Below are positions 27,701 to 32,112 of a DNA stretch of 64,000 bases, one piece after another. This DNA is from Euglena gracilis (Eukaryota; Euglenida; Euglenophyceae; Euglenales). Within the stretch, counting starts at the first letter, position 1. Each line of letters opens with the position of its first letter. Location: NCBI GenBank assembly GCA_039621445.1, contig CP154956.1, forward strand, positions 5,020,170-5,084,169. The letters are read 5' to 3'. The notes below the pieces were generated by a model. That model was not told where the DNA came from, did no database searches, and worked only from the letters and a program-made list of their open reading frames with translations. The translations under genes and the position numbers were made by a program.

Positions 27701-30700
27701 AGCTGGGAGGCGTAGTCCTCCCCATGCCAATACTCAGACTGCAAGCCTAATGGATGTTAGCATCAAAATATTTTATTGCTCGGAAAGAATTATGCTTGTG
27801 AAAAATTATTAGTTGCGGCTTCAATGAAAGCTGCCACCGGTGAAATATTATCAGTCAAAATTATATTCTAAACAGTGAAAAGGCGTTGGAATGCTGTTTC
27901 TTTTTTACGGCCAAAGCGCCAGGCCGAAAATTTTTGCCCCCTCCAAAACAGCCAAAAGTGCCATTTGGGCACTTTTTGAGCAAAAATTTCCAAAAATTCG
28001 GCGAAGCGCCGGAGGGAAGAATGTGATCTTTTGGGGGAGTCCCACCCCCCCCCCCAGTCCGGACCTGGGCAGGTGGGAGGGGGGTCCAGGCCCCCCCTCC
28101 CGTCCAGGACGGGGTGGGAGGAGTTTCTTTTTTAAAAAAAAACCCTAAAAAAAACAGGCAACAATGATGGGCTCACCTACAGATGTCCCATCCATCTCAA
28201 AGGAGACAGTGAAAGGCCTGAGTTACTGAACCTCAATTACATTAGTCTCCGACTCAAGCAAACTTTGATAATCAGCACACACACACAACACAAATAGTCA
28301 GCAAGGGGTATGCTCTGTGAGTGGAAAGCATTGGGACAGCTGGGTGTCCCAGCATGATGGCTCGCCATTGCTTGAGCAGCAGCATGTTCTGTGCCCACCA
28401 GCCTGAATTGGGCAATGACCGACGCCATGAATTGGCTGAAGGCTGGAGGCAGGGCAGAAGACCCTCCAGTGCATCATTTGCCTTTTAAACCAGCACGTCA
28501 CCAGCACGGTCACCAGCACGTACAATACGAATTTAAAAAAAAATGGGGAAATGGTGTGCTTTTTGGATTTTGAGAAAACAAATGTTTCAAGAAATGGTTG
28601 GAACCCGTTTATCTTTTTGGGACTTCTTATCCGAGACTCAAAAAGTGCCCATACTTCATATCAAACCTTTTGGGACTCAGAGTTGACCATGCCTGGAAGC
28701 GAGGGGCGGCTCCTCCAAAAGGTGCGGGAAATATAAGGGCAGGAAATGATGAGAACGAAAAATTGTTTATTTTGTTTCACAAAGAATCAAGTTTGATAGA
28801 TCAGAACCATTCAACCTGGTCAAGGGTGCAAAGGTTCTTACTGAATTTTTTTTGCAACCATGGTCACAGAACACAATTCGAAATTCCGCCACACATCATA
28901 ATTCTGCGAGCCCTGCTGCTTTTTACTGTTTGCCACCGCTGCTGCTTTTGCAACAAGTAAAATAATAAAAACGTAAAAATATCAGTATTCATCTTATAAT
29001 TATTGTTACACAATGTGTGAAATTCCAGCACATGTCACAAATCTACAAGCTGTCGTCCACCCTTGGCACAACCAGGGCTGTCACGAGGCCCTGCATCTGC
29101 ACGGTGGTGTTCTTGGCCCGGGCCATAAGGTCCAGCGTGCTCTGCAGGAACTCCTGCCCCGTCTCATTCAGCTGGGCTGTGGACCGGATGTACTCGGAGT
29201 CCAGTATGCTGGAGGCCAGTGTGTTGGAGTCATCATCAGGCGTGCCGCGGTGACCACCTTCTACCAGGTTGTGGATGCTGCCATCAGCTCAACTTTAGTT
29301 CTCGGTTCTGATTCCAGAAAGCTCAAACATTTTGTAAACTGAGTTGAAATGTCGGGGCCTATTTTGGACAATTTGAAGACGTTTCCCAAAAAGATGCAGA
29401 AAATTCATCAGCCGAGGACATTTACTTGTAGCCCAACACTTGAAAGGCCTGGGCATCGTCTGAAAGGATCAAACAGACCAATGTCCTCTACTCTGCATTG
29501 CCCAGAGTTTTTGAGGTGATCCGATGGATTCCAAAAAGGTTTCATTTTACATGGTATCCCCCCACCCGATGGTGTCCCATACCCTGTAGTTGAGCAGGGC
29601 AGTTGAGTGGGACACTGTCAGGGGGGAGGAAGTCAGCTGACTAATTGGGTAATCGGCTGACTGAAGGAATATGCAACAAGGTCCCTCAAAATATGCAATG
29701 CAGAAAATGCAAAAAAAAATGCAAAAAAAATGCAAAAAAATGCAAAAAATGCAAGTTGCACGTAAAATCCGTACACGTTTCTGCTGAAAAAACTTTCAAT
29801 TTGCGTTCAACTTTCAACTTTCAGATTCAACTCAACCTTCAAATTCAACATTCACCTTTATTCCTATGCCTAACAACAGCGCTCGGGGGCGGTGCATTCA
29901 GGAGCATAAGTCGGGAGTGACCCTCGGTCAATGTGCCATGTGACAAAAGATTGAAATTGAAAATTGAAATTGAAAATTATTGTAAAAATTGTCAAATTGT
30001 TTTTGCGGTCTTACAATTTTTTAATCTTCAAAAAAACGCGTCAATGTTTTGCTGATCTTTGGGAGCTTTGGGAGAGCACTGTTTTTCCAGAAAGGGCTGT
30101 TGGACCCCTCTGGGGTCCTTGAGGAAACCCCTCCGGCTGAAAAAAGGTGCTGACTGGACCACCCCTGGGGGGTGGGGGGCGGTCTAGACCAGAAACCAGC
30201 CAAAGGAGCCCAAACGTAGGGGTGGAATTCTTCAAGCAAAATTTCGAGGTAAAACCCCGAAAAATCCTGAAAAAAATTACATTTTTTCCATTTTTTTACC
30301 CTCTTTTCAAAATTTTGGCAATTTGCACCAAAAAAATTTTGAGCAGGGTTGGCCCCAACTTTATGTCAGCAGACCCCTGGGGGCCGCAGCCCAGTGGGTG
30401 CTGGCTGGCTGGACCCCCCTGGTGGTAGAGCAGGCTTCGATAGAAGGGTGGGTGGGGGGTCGGTACCCCCACTCCGGGACAACCCCCCACCTAAACAGTG
30501 GTGCGGTCTGGGTTTTCGGTTTCGGGACTGGTTTTCGGCCGAAAAAATTCGGCCAAAGCGCCAGGCCGAAAATTTTTGCCCCCTCCAAAACAGCCAAAAG
30601 TGCCATTTGGGCACTTTTTGAGCAAAAATTTCCAAAAATTCGGCGAAGCGCCGGAGGGAAGAATGTGATCTTTTGGGGGAGTCCCACCCCCCCCCCAGTC

Positions 30701-31338
30701 CGGACCTGGGCAGGTGGGAGGGGGGTCCAGGCCCCCCCTCCCGTCCAGGACGGGGTGGGAGGAACACCCCTCCTGAATCCCGTAACACCCTCCTTTTATC
30801 GAACCAACCTAGAAGGGTAATTGTTTGGGAGGCAGATTGGGGATGCAAAATGTCGACCTTCAGCGAAGCGCATGCCCCCCCAAAGAAACTTTTTCCGACT
30901 GTTATGGTGGAACCCCCACATCCACAAAAAAAATGGGTGGGGGGGACCACAGAGTTTCCGGGATTCCCTGCTAGCCAGTCCTGGTGGGGGGCGCCTGGCT
31001 GCTGATCAACTGCAACACCAGCTGCGCGAAGTCCTCCGTCGCACCAGTCGCCAAGCCAACAAATCCGCTGGCCATGTCCCGGAGCTGCTGGCAGACCCTC
31101 GCAGTCCACACTCAACGTTGGAGCCAACAAGGCTGGGGCCAATGAGCCAGTGGGGCACGCAGGAAATTCTGTCAGAAAGCGAATTCACCTCACTCAAAAA
31201 GCAACGTCCTTCAACATGAAAAGGTCTGGTTCACCATAGGAGGTGCTGTAGGTCAGCCCCCAGGTCGCTGTGGAGCTTACAATCACGGAGATGGCCAGTG
31301 TGATGACGAACACGACACTTAGCCGCATGTGATATGAC
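3373..31338 (-). CDS. Cache-domain transmembrane receptor with cyclase-like domain (multi-exon gene, incomplete)
   Basis: This is the overall gene; its exons are listed separately. Going from high to low coordinates, the exons encode an N-terminal membrane anchor, glycosylated helices, a Cache-like extracellular sensor with DPRCRAWY and the VAVVASDFFFSDVNAYL strand-helix, a helical stalk, a second membrane helix, a HAMP-like linker and the first part of a class III cyclase-like domain. This order matches two-transmembrane chemoreceptor or receptor-cyclase proteins of protists. Sequons (NxS/T) occur only between the two membrane helices, as expected for an extracellular loop. Joins 31235/31110, 16019/14747 and 11896/10013 keep phase exactly; several others could not be resolved. 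The 3' end lies outside the window or was not found, so the ligand and catalytic activity are unknown. Two adjacent genes rather than one remain possible. Confidence 0.62.
3775..3880 (-). ncRNA. U2 snRNA, 5' domain (possibly a pseudogene)
   Basis: The minus strand from 3880 reads GTGTCTTCTCGGCCTTTTGG, then CTAAGATCGAGTGAAGTATC and TGTTCTTATCAGCTTAATTT. This follows the conserved U2 5' stem-loop I and branch-recognition region almost base for base. A stem-loop IIb equivalent, TCCAGCACTGCTGGA, and a Sm-like site AAATTTCTTG come at about positions 64-78 and 95-105, as in other U2 RNAs. The branch-pairing hexamer, GUAGUA in nearly all U2 RNAs, is GAAGTA here. Stem-loops III and IV were not recognised. 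It lies inside a receptor-gene intron on the same strand. Confidence 0.8.
3881..6248. other. Large intron, G-run rich, with a short direct repeat
   Basis: No exon was recognised. A phrase GATGGGTAAGAACC-G7-TGGTGCTTA occurs at about 4847, 4888 and 5149, each time before ACAAGGGGG or a similar G run. G runs of 9 or more occur at 3989, 4001, 5200, 5239, 5262, 5748 and 5956. TCAGTCAGTCAGTCAGTCAG is a small microsatellite near 4323. Confidence 0.5.
6249..6431 (-). CDS. Possible receptor exon, Pro/Ser-rich linker
   Basis: A GC-rich island stands out in G-run and A-rich sequence. One minus-strand frame reads PPELSPSSGAVGPTTGPKRC and continues Ser/Pro/Arg-rich, which would suit a linker before the cyclase-like domain. 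All three frames are open and no splice sites could be fixed, so strand and frame are uncertain. Confidence 0.28.
   Translation of the reverse strand: MGGGHAAAPRRPPVPPELSPSSGAVGPTTGPKRCFSPRRSSAPSLSPCGSRSTSGQIPPS
6652..7060. mobile_element. TIR element with CCCAGGGTTxGATATAAGG ends
   Basis: The left end CCCAGGGTTCGATATAAGG and the right end, reversed, CCCAGGGTTTGATATAAGG are inverted repeats. A 4-bp CTAA lies next to each end (6648-6651 and 7061-7064). Inside are G/C runs and two GGCGCAAAGCGCC hairpins flanking CCATTTTGGGCA. A related right end occurs near 19222-19242. Confidence 0.7.
7065..8330. other. Intron sequence with GGGGTGCAGCAxTAT repeats
   Basis: The phrase GCGGGGGGTGCAGCA-TATTTGGAC occurs near 7150 and 7433, with a shorter copy near 7397, each near CAGCTCTATTGG or a similar phrase. 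No exon was recognised. Confidence 0.45.
8339..9400. mobile_element. hAT-like non-autonomous element, 1.06 kb
   Basis: The termini are CAGGGCGGTCTTTAAG and, reversed, CAGGGCGGTCCATAAG. The 8-bp duplication ATAAAGAC lies on both sides (8331-8338 and 9401-9408). It shares termini with the element at 1058-1457, including the following A run and CCTGTCCC. Internal copies of GGACCGCCCC near 8812-8840 suggest a nested or deleted relative. No transposase was seen. Confidence 0.8.
9409..9899. other. Intron sequence, no gene seen
   Basis: A-rich sequence leads down from the HAMP-like exon. Nothing coding was recognised beyond the Leu/His/Pro-rich tail that can be read after the exon. Confidence 0.4.
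9900..10013 (-). CDS. Receptor exon: HAMP-like linker, AEYKTYMPAGLF
   Basis: The acceptor is CGGGAG|, in phase 0 with the transmembrane exon. It encodes VQRIEAALGVLVARLAEYKT and YMPAGLFQQEDRPEELL. The pattern helix - Y/F-x-x-Y-x-P-x-x-L is typical of the stretch just before cyclase or kinase domains in protist receptors. No GT donor follows; CACGG|GCGGG suggests a GC donor. Confidence 0.58.
10074..10138. repeat. Telomere-like tract, C-rich strand
   Basis: Degenerate tandem hexamers such as CCCTGA, CCCTAA and CCCCAACC run for about 65 bases. They look like an interstitial or decayed TTAGGG/TCAGGG-type telomere tract. It lies in an intron next to the HAMP-like exon. Confidence 0.6.
10352..10453. 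repeat. Telomere-like tract, G-rich strand
   Basis: Variants of GTTGGG, GTCGGG, GTCAGG and GTTAGG repeat for about 100 bases in the opposite orientation to the tract at 10074. The two tracts form a head-to-head arrangement about 210 bases apart. A third short piece, CTAACCCTAACCCTATTCCT, is at 11060-11079. Confidence 0.6.
10454..11895. other. Intron sequence, no gene seen
   Basis: The region includes the short telomere-like piece at 11060 and an imperfect GATGCAGATG/GGATATGGAAATGCATATG repeat (about 11540-11830). No exon with both splice sites was recognised. Confidence 0.4.
11896..12032 (-). CDS. Receptor exon: second transmembrane helix
   Basis: A 137-nt exon runs from GTGTCAG| (phase 1) to ATGAAG|GTGGAG (phase 0). 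It encodes DSIGTTFGAVVGIFMGILLL, a clear membrane helix, followed by GSYGTWEVAKQVHQITQVIE and DVAEMK, which looks like the first helix of a HAMP linker. The join to the next exon is in phase 0 and continues the linker. Confidence 0.65.
12165..12780. repeat. AT-rich and short tandem repeats
   Basis: Three tracts follow each other: an ATATAAATAT-rich stretch (12165-12280), imperfect GTAGTTATCTGTAGCTATCC repeats (about 12490-12540) plus AAATATAAGAAACCCCC repeats (about 12565-12670), and a (TA)n tract of about 80 bases (12690-12770). No gene is visible. Confidence 0.7.
12990..13385. repeat. Degenerate GGCCACTTTTGGCTG repeat
   Basis: About 25 imperfect copies of a 10- to 15-base unit, GGCCACTTTTGGCTGxTTTT, run across 400 bases. 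The periodicity is irregular. It is intronic relative to the receptor gene and has no coding capacity that I would support. Confidence 0.65.
13482..13567 (-). CDS. Receptor exon: helical stalk 3
   Basis: The acceptor is GGGGCAG|. It encodes HRQKSAQDLATLTASEMTAI and then QRLEDYRPR. Next comes a long G run after CCCAGGGCGG, so a GC donor (CAGG|GCGG) is possible. By order it lies just outside the second transmembrane helix. Confidence 0.48.
14215..14314 (-). CDS. Receptor exon: helical stalk 2
   Basis: The acceptor is CGGCACAG|. It encodes CGLAPSLQALQAQERVHLEQ followed by MENQTARAMNAS with sequons NQT and NAS. The heptad-like spacing of Leu, Val and Met continues the previous helix. The donor was not identified, so the lower boundary is approximate. 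Confidence 0.48.
14588..14747 (-). CDS. Receptor exon: helical stalk 1
   Basis: The acceptor is GCGCAG|. It encodes PAGVIDAITVEANATLQAVY, then QQQTARMAAVEAQSLAEMDA and VAAEKIAGQ, a long amphipathic helix with one sequon (NAT). The donor is either CTT|GTGCGC or a non-canonical site at CCAAG|GATGG. Helices like this link a sensor domain to the second membrane segment. Confidence 0.55.
14890..15600. other. Intron sequence with GTTATTTGGG inverted repeats
   Basis: CCAAATAACACC-C8 (14898-14918) and its reverse complement GTTATTTGG-G9 (about 14952-14970) form an inverted repeat around a C/G-run core. The same phrase recurs at 16605-16805 as several direct copies. No exon was found. Confidence 0.5.
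15638..16000. mobile_element. Hairpin-core element flanked by GTCCTCTGACCG-G7 phrases
   Basis: The phrase GTCCTCTGACCGGGGG-GTCGTTGGACATA occurs at about 15643, 15687 and 15948. Between them is a core with hairpins CCGGCGCTTTGCGCCG (15788) and CCGGCGCTTCACGCC (15901) around CAAAAATGGCATTTTGG. The same core is in the elements at 6770, 27903 and 30548. The ends are not sharply defined. Confidence 0.5.
16019..16171 (-). CDS. Receptor exon: LPHNVSVELAGTLWDVFPAV
   Basis: A 153-nt exon runs from TTGCCACAG| to GGCGG|GTGCC, with phase 2 at both ends. It encodes DLPVANRALPHNVSVELAGT, then LWDVFPAVVDTFSYFVAVGM and NKTEVYAGQ, with sequons NVS and NKT. It joins in frame to the next exon (acceptor GCGCAG|TCCTGCC) as GQGG-PAGVIDAITVEAN, one of the best-supported joins of the gene. 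Confidence 0.65.
16600..16815. repeat. TTATTTGGG-rich repeat
   Basis: GTGTTATTTGGG or GGTTATTTGGGG occurs six times, separated by G runs and short unique pieces. The first copy, CCAAATAACACACC, is inverted. This resembles nested TIR-element ends. Confidence 0.6.
16816..17319. other. No gene seen
   Basis: AT-rich intron sequence without a recognisable exon. Confidence 0.35.
17320..17480 (-). CDS. Possible receptor exon, frame uncertain
   Basis: A GC-rich island of about 150 bases stands out from its AT-rich surroundings as the other exons do. One minus-strand frame reads PVAGVPIASVCSPVLQGLGG. No pair of splice sites could be fixed and two frames are open, so this remains a candidate only. 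Confidence 0.25.
18068..18181 (-). CDS. Receptor exon with two sequons
   Basis: The acceptor is CCTCACAG|. In one frame the product is SGNRPEGNSSDLLVVGTSQA, then CANASAQRAGQAQ, with sequons NSS and NAS. The other two frames lack sequons and look unnatural. A GT lies at GCT|GTGTTACG. It fits the tail of the Cache domain. Confidence 0.45.
18200..19544. other. Intron with (CTGCAAAAAAA)n and a TIR-element end
   Basis: CTGCAAAAAAA repeats occupy about 18225-18350. A right end CCTGATATCAAACCCTGGG lies at 19224-19242, preceded by G-rich sequence like that of the element at 6652-7060. GTATATGAGG is tandemly repeated near 18656-18690. No exon was found. Confidence 0.5.
19545..19690 (-). CDS. Receptor exon: Cache C-terminal strand-helix
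   Basis: It encodes LVAVVASDFFFSDVNAYLET, then LSTSQLVAVIFGQGASVFCF. The pattern G/A-V-V-A-x-D-x-x-x-S-D-x-x-x-Y-L matches the end of Cache domains, where the Asp-containing strand is followed by a helix. The donor is GACAG|GTTGGAG. No AG precedes the exon within the expected distance, so the upstream boundary is approximate. Confidence 0.6.
19695..20929. other. Intron, no gene seen
   Basis: It starts with AT-rich sequence containing repeated ATATGC/ACATGC words (19760-19840) and continues as mixed sequence with short C and G runs. CTTCCTTCCTTCCTTCC is a microsatellite at about 20297. No supported coding sequence. Confidence 0.4.
20930..20995 (-). CDS. Possible small receptor exon ending DADECG
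   Basis: The minus strand reads ACALPFPINAFPAVDADECG, and a GT follows the last G (TGCG|GTGTACC). It lies between the DPR exon and the VAVVASDFFF exon, where a Cache domain would need about 20-30 more residues. No convincing acceptor was found, so this is a weak call. Confidence 0.25.
21243..21394 (-). CDS. Receptor exon: Cache core with DPRCRAWY motif
   Basis: It encodes IFNVYEWQIQVKLQQGIPVT followed by DPRCRAWYTVHWGAQTATT and RERREQLGTE. DPRxRxWY is the signature of double-Cache extracellular sensor domains, where it helps shape the ligand pocket. The donor is ACTGAG|GTTTTT. The acceptor may be GCGAG|CAG or AGCAG|ATC, both giving phase 0. This exon is the main support for calling the gene a Cache receptor. 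Confidence 0.7.
21400..21757. mobile_element. TIR element filling a receptor-gene intron
   Basis: On the minus strand the intron starts with GTGGTGGTCAGACTTTCATT and ends in ACCAAATGAAAGTGTGGTGG, so ACTTTCATTTxGTGCG is inverted at the two ends. Inside, GCACGCGGT/CCGCGGCAC words repeat many times. Both neighbouring exons are well supported coding sequence of the Cache domain. The exact splice positions are ambiguous by a few bases. Confidence 0.55.
21758..21810 (-). CDS. Receptor exon: FVSILAGCLATVSQEE
   Basis: A short exon lies between GGGAAG| and GAG|GTGGTG and encodes AIFVSILAGCLATVSQEE. It is followed directly by a terminal-inverted-repeat intron and then the DPR exon. In Cache domains a hydrophobic strand of this type comes before the WxI strand and the DPR motif. 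The exact donor among three in-frame GTG triplets is ambiguous. Confidence 0.45.
22297..22472 (-). CDS. Receptor exon: glycosylated, disulfide-rich sensor insert
   Basis: The acceptor is CAACAAAG| and the donor is GCCCAG|GTGACT. The product contains VIGEAFPWPQHALDASNANF, four sequons (NFT, NST, NVT, NGT) and four cysteines, ending SCNGTCGFAQ. This density of glycosylation sites and paired cysteines is what an extracellular loop shows. No homologous named domain was recognised. Confidence 0.6.
22473..23138. other. Intron with G/C runs and a GGCGCC hairpin
   Basis: It contains a hairpin CGGCGCCTTCGGCGCCG (22998-23014) between GAAAAGTGCTAGAAATAGCACTTC and GAAAAGTATA, several G runs and, at about 23057-23116, an almost pure C tract. 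No exon was found. Confidence 0.5.
23139..23253 (-). CDS. Receptor exon: strand-rich sensor segment
   Basis: The acceptor is GCCTCCACAG|GTGCAAG, with the heptamer GTGCAAG repeated. The exon encodes VQGGLLVTANDTLARTGNGD and then LFLVIAVLPAPTTEPG; NDT is a sequon. A donor GT follows at 23138. The alternation of strands and a Gly-Asn-Gly turn fits a Cache beta-sheet. Confidence 0.5.
23340..23404 (-). CDS. Possible short receptor exon DIGIPAAGFLVRKPG
   Basis: A T-rich tract ending TTTCACAG| precedes GGACATCGGGATTCCGG, which reads DIGIPAAGFLVRKPGK. Cache domains commonly have a strand of this kind. It is also one arm of an inverted repeat whose other arm lies at the end of the previous exon, so it may instead be repeat sequence. 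The donor was not identified. Confidence 0.35.
23377..23640. repeat. Inverted repeat spanning an intron and its exon edges
   Basis: GGAAACCGGCAGCCGGAATC (from 23377) continues to GTCCCTGTGAAAAAAAAATG. Its near-perfect reverse complement ends at about 23638. The arms are about 45 bases, with a 170-base AT-rich spacer. Read on the minus strand, the arms place CCT|GTAAAA at one side and TTTCACAG|GGACATC at the other. Confidence 0.65.
23640..23820 (-). CDS. Receptor exon: sensor domain, YQWAPYQ segment
   Basis: The acceptor is CCCTCAG|. The exon is GC-rich and encodes KPSVATPAAPGSASGGDVYC, then DVTSVAYALNKRPGPASDAV and AFYQWAPYQ. After that the frame stays open into an inverted-repeat region, with possible donors CAG|GCCGCC, ATG|GTCGGG and CCT|GTAAAA. 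The lower boundary is therefore approximate. Confidence 0.5.
23841..24440. other. Intron, no gene seen
   Basis: A-rich sequence between two receptor exons with no recognisable exon or element. Confidence 0.35.
24441..24699 (-). CDS. Receptor exon: start of the sensor domain, Cys-containing
   Basis: The acceptor is TTTTTTTCAG|, preceded by an A-rich/T-rich tract. The open frame encodes NVVDRSINVFGYCPNNFAGG, then VYSWCSR, an NLS sequon in GLMNLSVGANQ, and ends DDASCTLMGMLCVASAEMQQ-NIYIDQL. The cysteines suggest disulfides in an extracellular domain. After CTCAG the next bases are GCTGCC, so the donor appears to be GC. A diverged partial copy of this exon lies upstream at 24880-24990. Confidence 0.6.
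24880..24990 (-). pseudogene. Partial duplicate of the 24.4-24.7 kb exon
   Basis: On the minus strand the stretch CACCCAAATAACTTTGCAGG matches TGCCCAAACAACTTCGCAGG of the real exon, and GGTTCGGGTG matches TTTTGGGTAC. The copy lacks a clean acceptor and donor and the similarity stops within about 60 bases. It looks like a decayed tandem exon duplication. Confidence 0.4.
24991..25800. other. Intron, no gene seen
   Basis: Mixed sequence with C and G runs near 25016, 25531 and 25670. GCGCCGGCCATAAACAGACAAGAAGCCTTAGTGCAACTG at 25633-25671 closely matches 5980-6018, so a dispersed repeat is present in both places. Confidence 0.45.
25800..26440. repeat. Satellite, four copies of about 165 bp
   Basis: A unit starting GGGTCGGCGGCCCAAAACGG and continuing GTCGAAAAACGCTCGTTTTC, GGGTCCGGGAGGCCAAAAAA and GTTTTGACCCAAAGTCAAT occurs four times, starting near 25800 (partial), 25950, 26124 and 26288. 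Copies differ by a few substitutions and by the length of the A and T runs. Confidence 0.85.
26441..27594. other. Intron, no gene seen
   Basis: Two phrases near the ends mirror each other: CGCGGGGAGTTGTGGGGAAACC (26517) and CGCAACTCCCCGCCTAGCCCG (27149), with TTCAATTTAGGTCTC (26570) and GAGACCTAAATTGAAG (27095). This suggests a large inverted-repeat element of about 0.65 kb around 26510-27170. A hairpin CCGGCGCGAAGCGCCGG is at 27251. Confidence 0.5.
27595..27738 (-). CDS. Receptor exon: pre-Cache segment
   Basis: A clean 144-nt exon, phase 0 at both ends, runs from acceptor CTTGCAG| to donor TTG|GTACTG. It encodes 48 residues starting SEYWHGEDYASQLRTESAAR and containing IFSGMIQARG and a final IEIKQL. 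The exon is flanked by AT-rich intron sequence. By position it leads into the Cache domain. Confidence 0.6.
27903..28119. repeat. Dispersed 215-bp repeat, copy 1
   Basis: It is nearly identical over its length to 30552-30763, including GGCCAAAGCGCCAGGCCGAA, AAAAGTGCCATTTGGGCACT, GGCGAAGCGCCGGAGGGAAG and the terminal CCGTCCAGGACGGGGTGGGA. The core has the paired GCGCC hairpins seen at 6770 and 15788. Confidence 0.85.
28310..28442 (-). CDS. Possible receptor exon: helix SQFMASVIAQFRL
   Basis: A pyrimidine tract with CTCCAG| precedes an open frame reading AFSQFMASVIAQFRLVGTEH and then Ala/Gln-rich residues with a Cys. The amphipathic pattern resembles the neighbouring receptor exons and it lies in the right order between them. 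The donor is not certain; the end given is approximate. All three frames are open for some distance, so the frame choice is an inference. Confidence 0.38.
28443..29072. other. Intron, no gene seen
   Basis: AT-rich sequence with no recognised exon. Confidence 0.35.
29073..29277 (-). CDS. Receptor exon: glycosylated extracellular helix
   Basis: This is an open stretch of 68 codons between acceptor GGCAG| and donor CTG|GTTGTG. It includes SNTLASSILDSEYIRSTAQL and then NET and NTT sequons, and ends in VQMQGLVTAL. Its GC content and codon use stand out from the AT-rich flanks. It fits the helical membrane-distal part of the sensor module. Phase agreement with the exons on either side was not established. 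Confidence 0.55.
29278..30431. other. Intron, no gene seen
   Basis: It contains ATGCAAAAAA repeats (29698-29752), short imperfect repeats of TTCAACTTTCA (29790-29860) and a segment near 30335-30420 that resembles 3045-3150 (GGGTTGGCCC, AACTTTAT, CAGCCCAG, GGCTGGACCC). Confidence 0.45.
30432..30812. mobile_element. TIR element containing repeat copy 2
   Basis: The ends GGCTTCGATAGAAGGGTGGG and, reversed, GGTTCGATAAAAGGAGGGTG are similar inverted repeats, related to the CAGGGTTCGATATAAGG ends of the 6652-7060 element. Inside are GTCTGGGTTTTCGG, the hairpin core, and the 215-bp repeat shared with 27903-28119. Confidence 0.55.
30995..31110 (-). CDS. Receptor exon: extracellular helix after the anchor
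   Basis: It encodes VWTARVCQQLRDMASGFVGLATGATEDFAQLVLQLISSQ (described here in part: an amphipathic helix rich in Ala, Leu and Gln). The acceptor is GTTGAG| and the join from the anchor exon is in phase 1. No GT follows at once; the sequence after the last Gln is CAG|GCGCCC, so a GC donor is the best candidate. The family usually has a helix here that leads from the membrane to the Cache domain. Confidence 0.55.
31235..31338 (-). CDS. Receptor exon: N-terminal signal anchor
   Basis: A C-rich tract ending in CAG precedes the exon. It carries ATG at 31328-31326, then MRLSVVFVITLAISVIVSS, a single hydrophobic helix typical of a signal anchor, followed by TATWGLTYSTSY. The donor is TATG|GTGAAC. 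Splicing to the acceptor at 31111 in phase 1 gives TSY-V-WTARVCQQLRDMA without a stop, whereas reading through the donor ends at a TGA 16 codons later. Coding exons may exist further upstream. Confidence 0.6.
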
Positions 31339-31340
31339 CT

Positions 31341-31924
31341 GGGGGGGGGGAACAAGCAAGAAACACTGTAACCTGTGAGATTGGTGTGAACACGAGTTGC
31401 TGTGTTGAAACATGTGTCGTAGTAGAAACCCCCACCAGCAAAAAGACACCTTGGCATCCTCCAGACCCTTGGCGGTGTCATTTACGGGGGGCCAAGGAAT
31501 GAGTCAAATCAGGGCGGGATAATCAACCATTATGTCATAGGTCTATGTCATACCCACCCACCTCCACCTCTTCTCACCTCTTTGTCTCTCTAACCAAGGC
31601 CAAATCAAGCCAAATCAAGGAAAATCACTTGATTTGAACAAGATTCTCACCTGGAAAGGAATTCCTGTGGTTCAAAGCGATATTTATGGGGCTCTTTAGG
31701 GCATTTAGAACACAAAAAGGCAAAGGGGCTCTTGATGCATTTAAAACGCAACATCACGATGGTTCGCAAAAACTTCAGATTTGCAAACCCTGAAACATCA
31801 TTATTGAGGTCTCAAAGGCAGGTTCGGCACAGGGTCGGACCCCTTGAAAGGCATAGGTTCAACCTCTAAAAAGATCTTTAAACCGGGTATGGGGGCCCCG
31901 GGCTCTACCGCAAAAGTGGAATCC
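31341..31924. other. Upstream region of the receptor gene, no gene seen
   Basis: This is the likely 5' intron or promoter side of the receptor gene. A minus-strand reading frame continues a short way upstream of the C tract, but I see no start or splice site that supports it. Confidence 0.35.
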
Positions 31925-32112
31925 TAACTTTTTGGTTGCCTCTGTGGAGCCTCCGCGGAGGCTCAAGGCTCAAGGGTAACCAGCCTCCGTGGAGGTTCCG
32001 AGGTAACCATCCTCCGCGGAGCCTCCGCGGAGGCTGAGGTACCCAGCCTCCACGGAGGCTCAAGGTAACCAGCCTCCACAGAGGCTCCGAGGAGGCTCCA
32101 AGGCCAAGGTAG
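31925..32112. repeat. CCTCCGCGGAGGCT tandem repeats
   Basis: About ten copies of CCTCCxxGGAGG, itself a palindrome (CCTCCGCGGAGG), alternate with CTCAAGGTAACCAG. The period is about 30 bases. Nothing coding. Confidence 0.75.
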
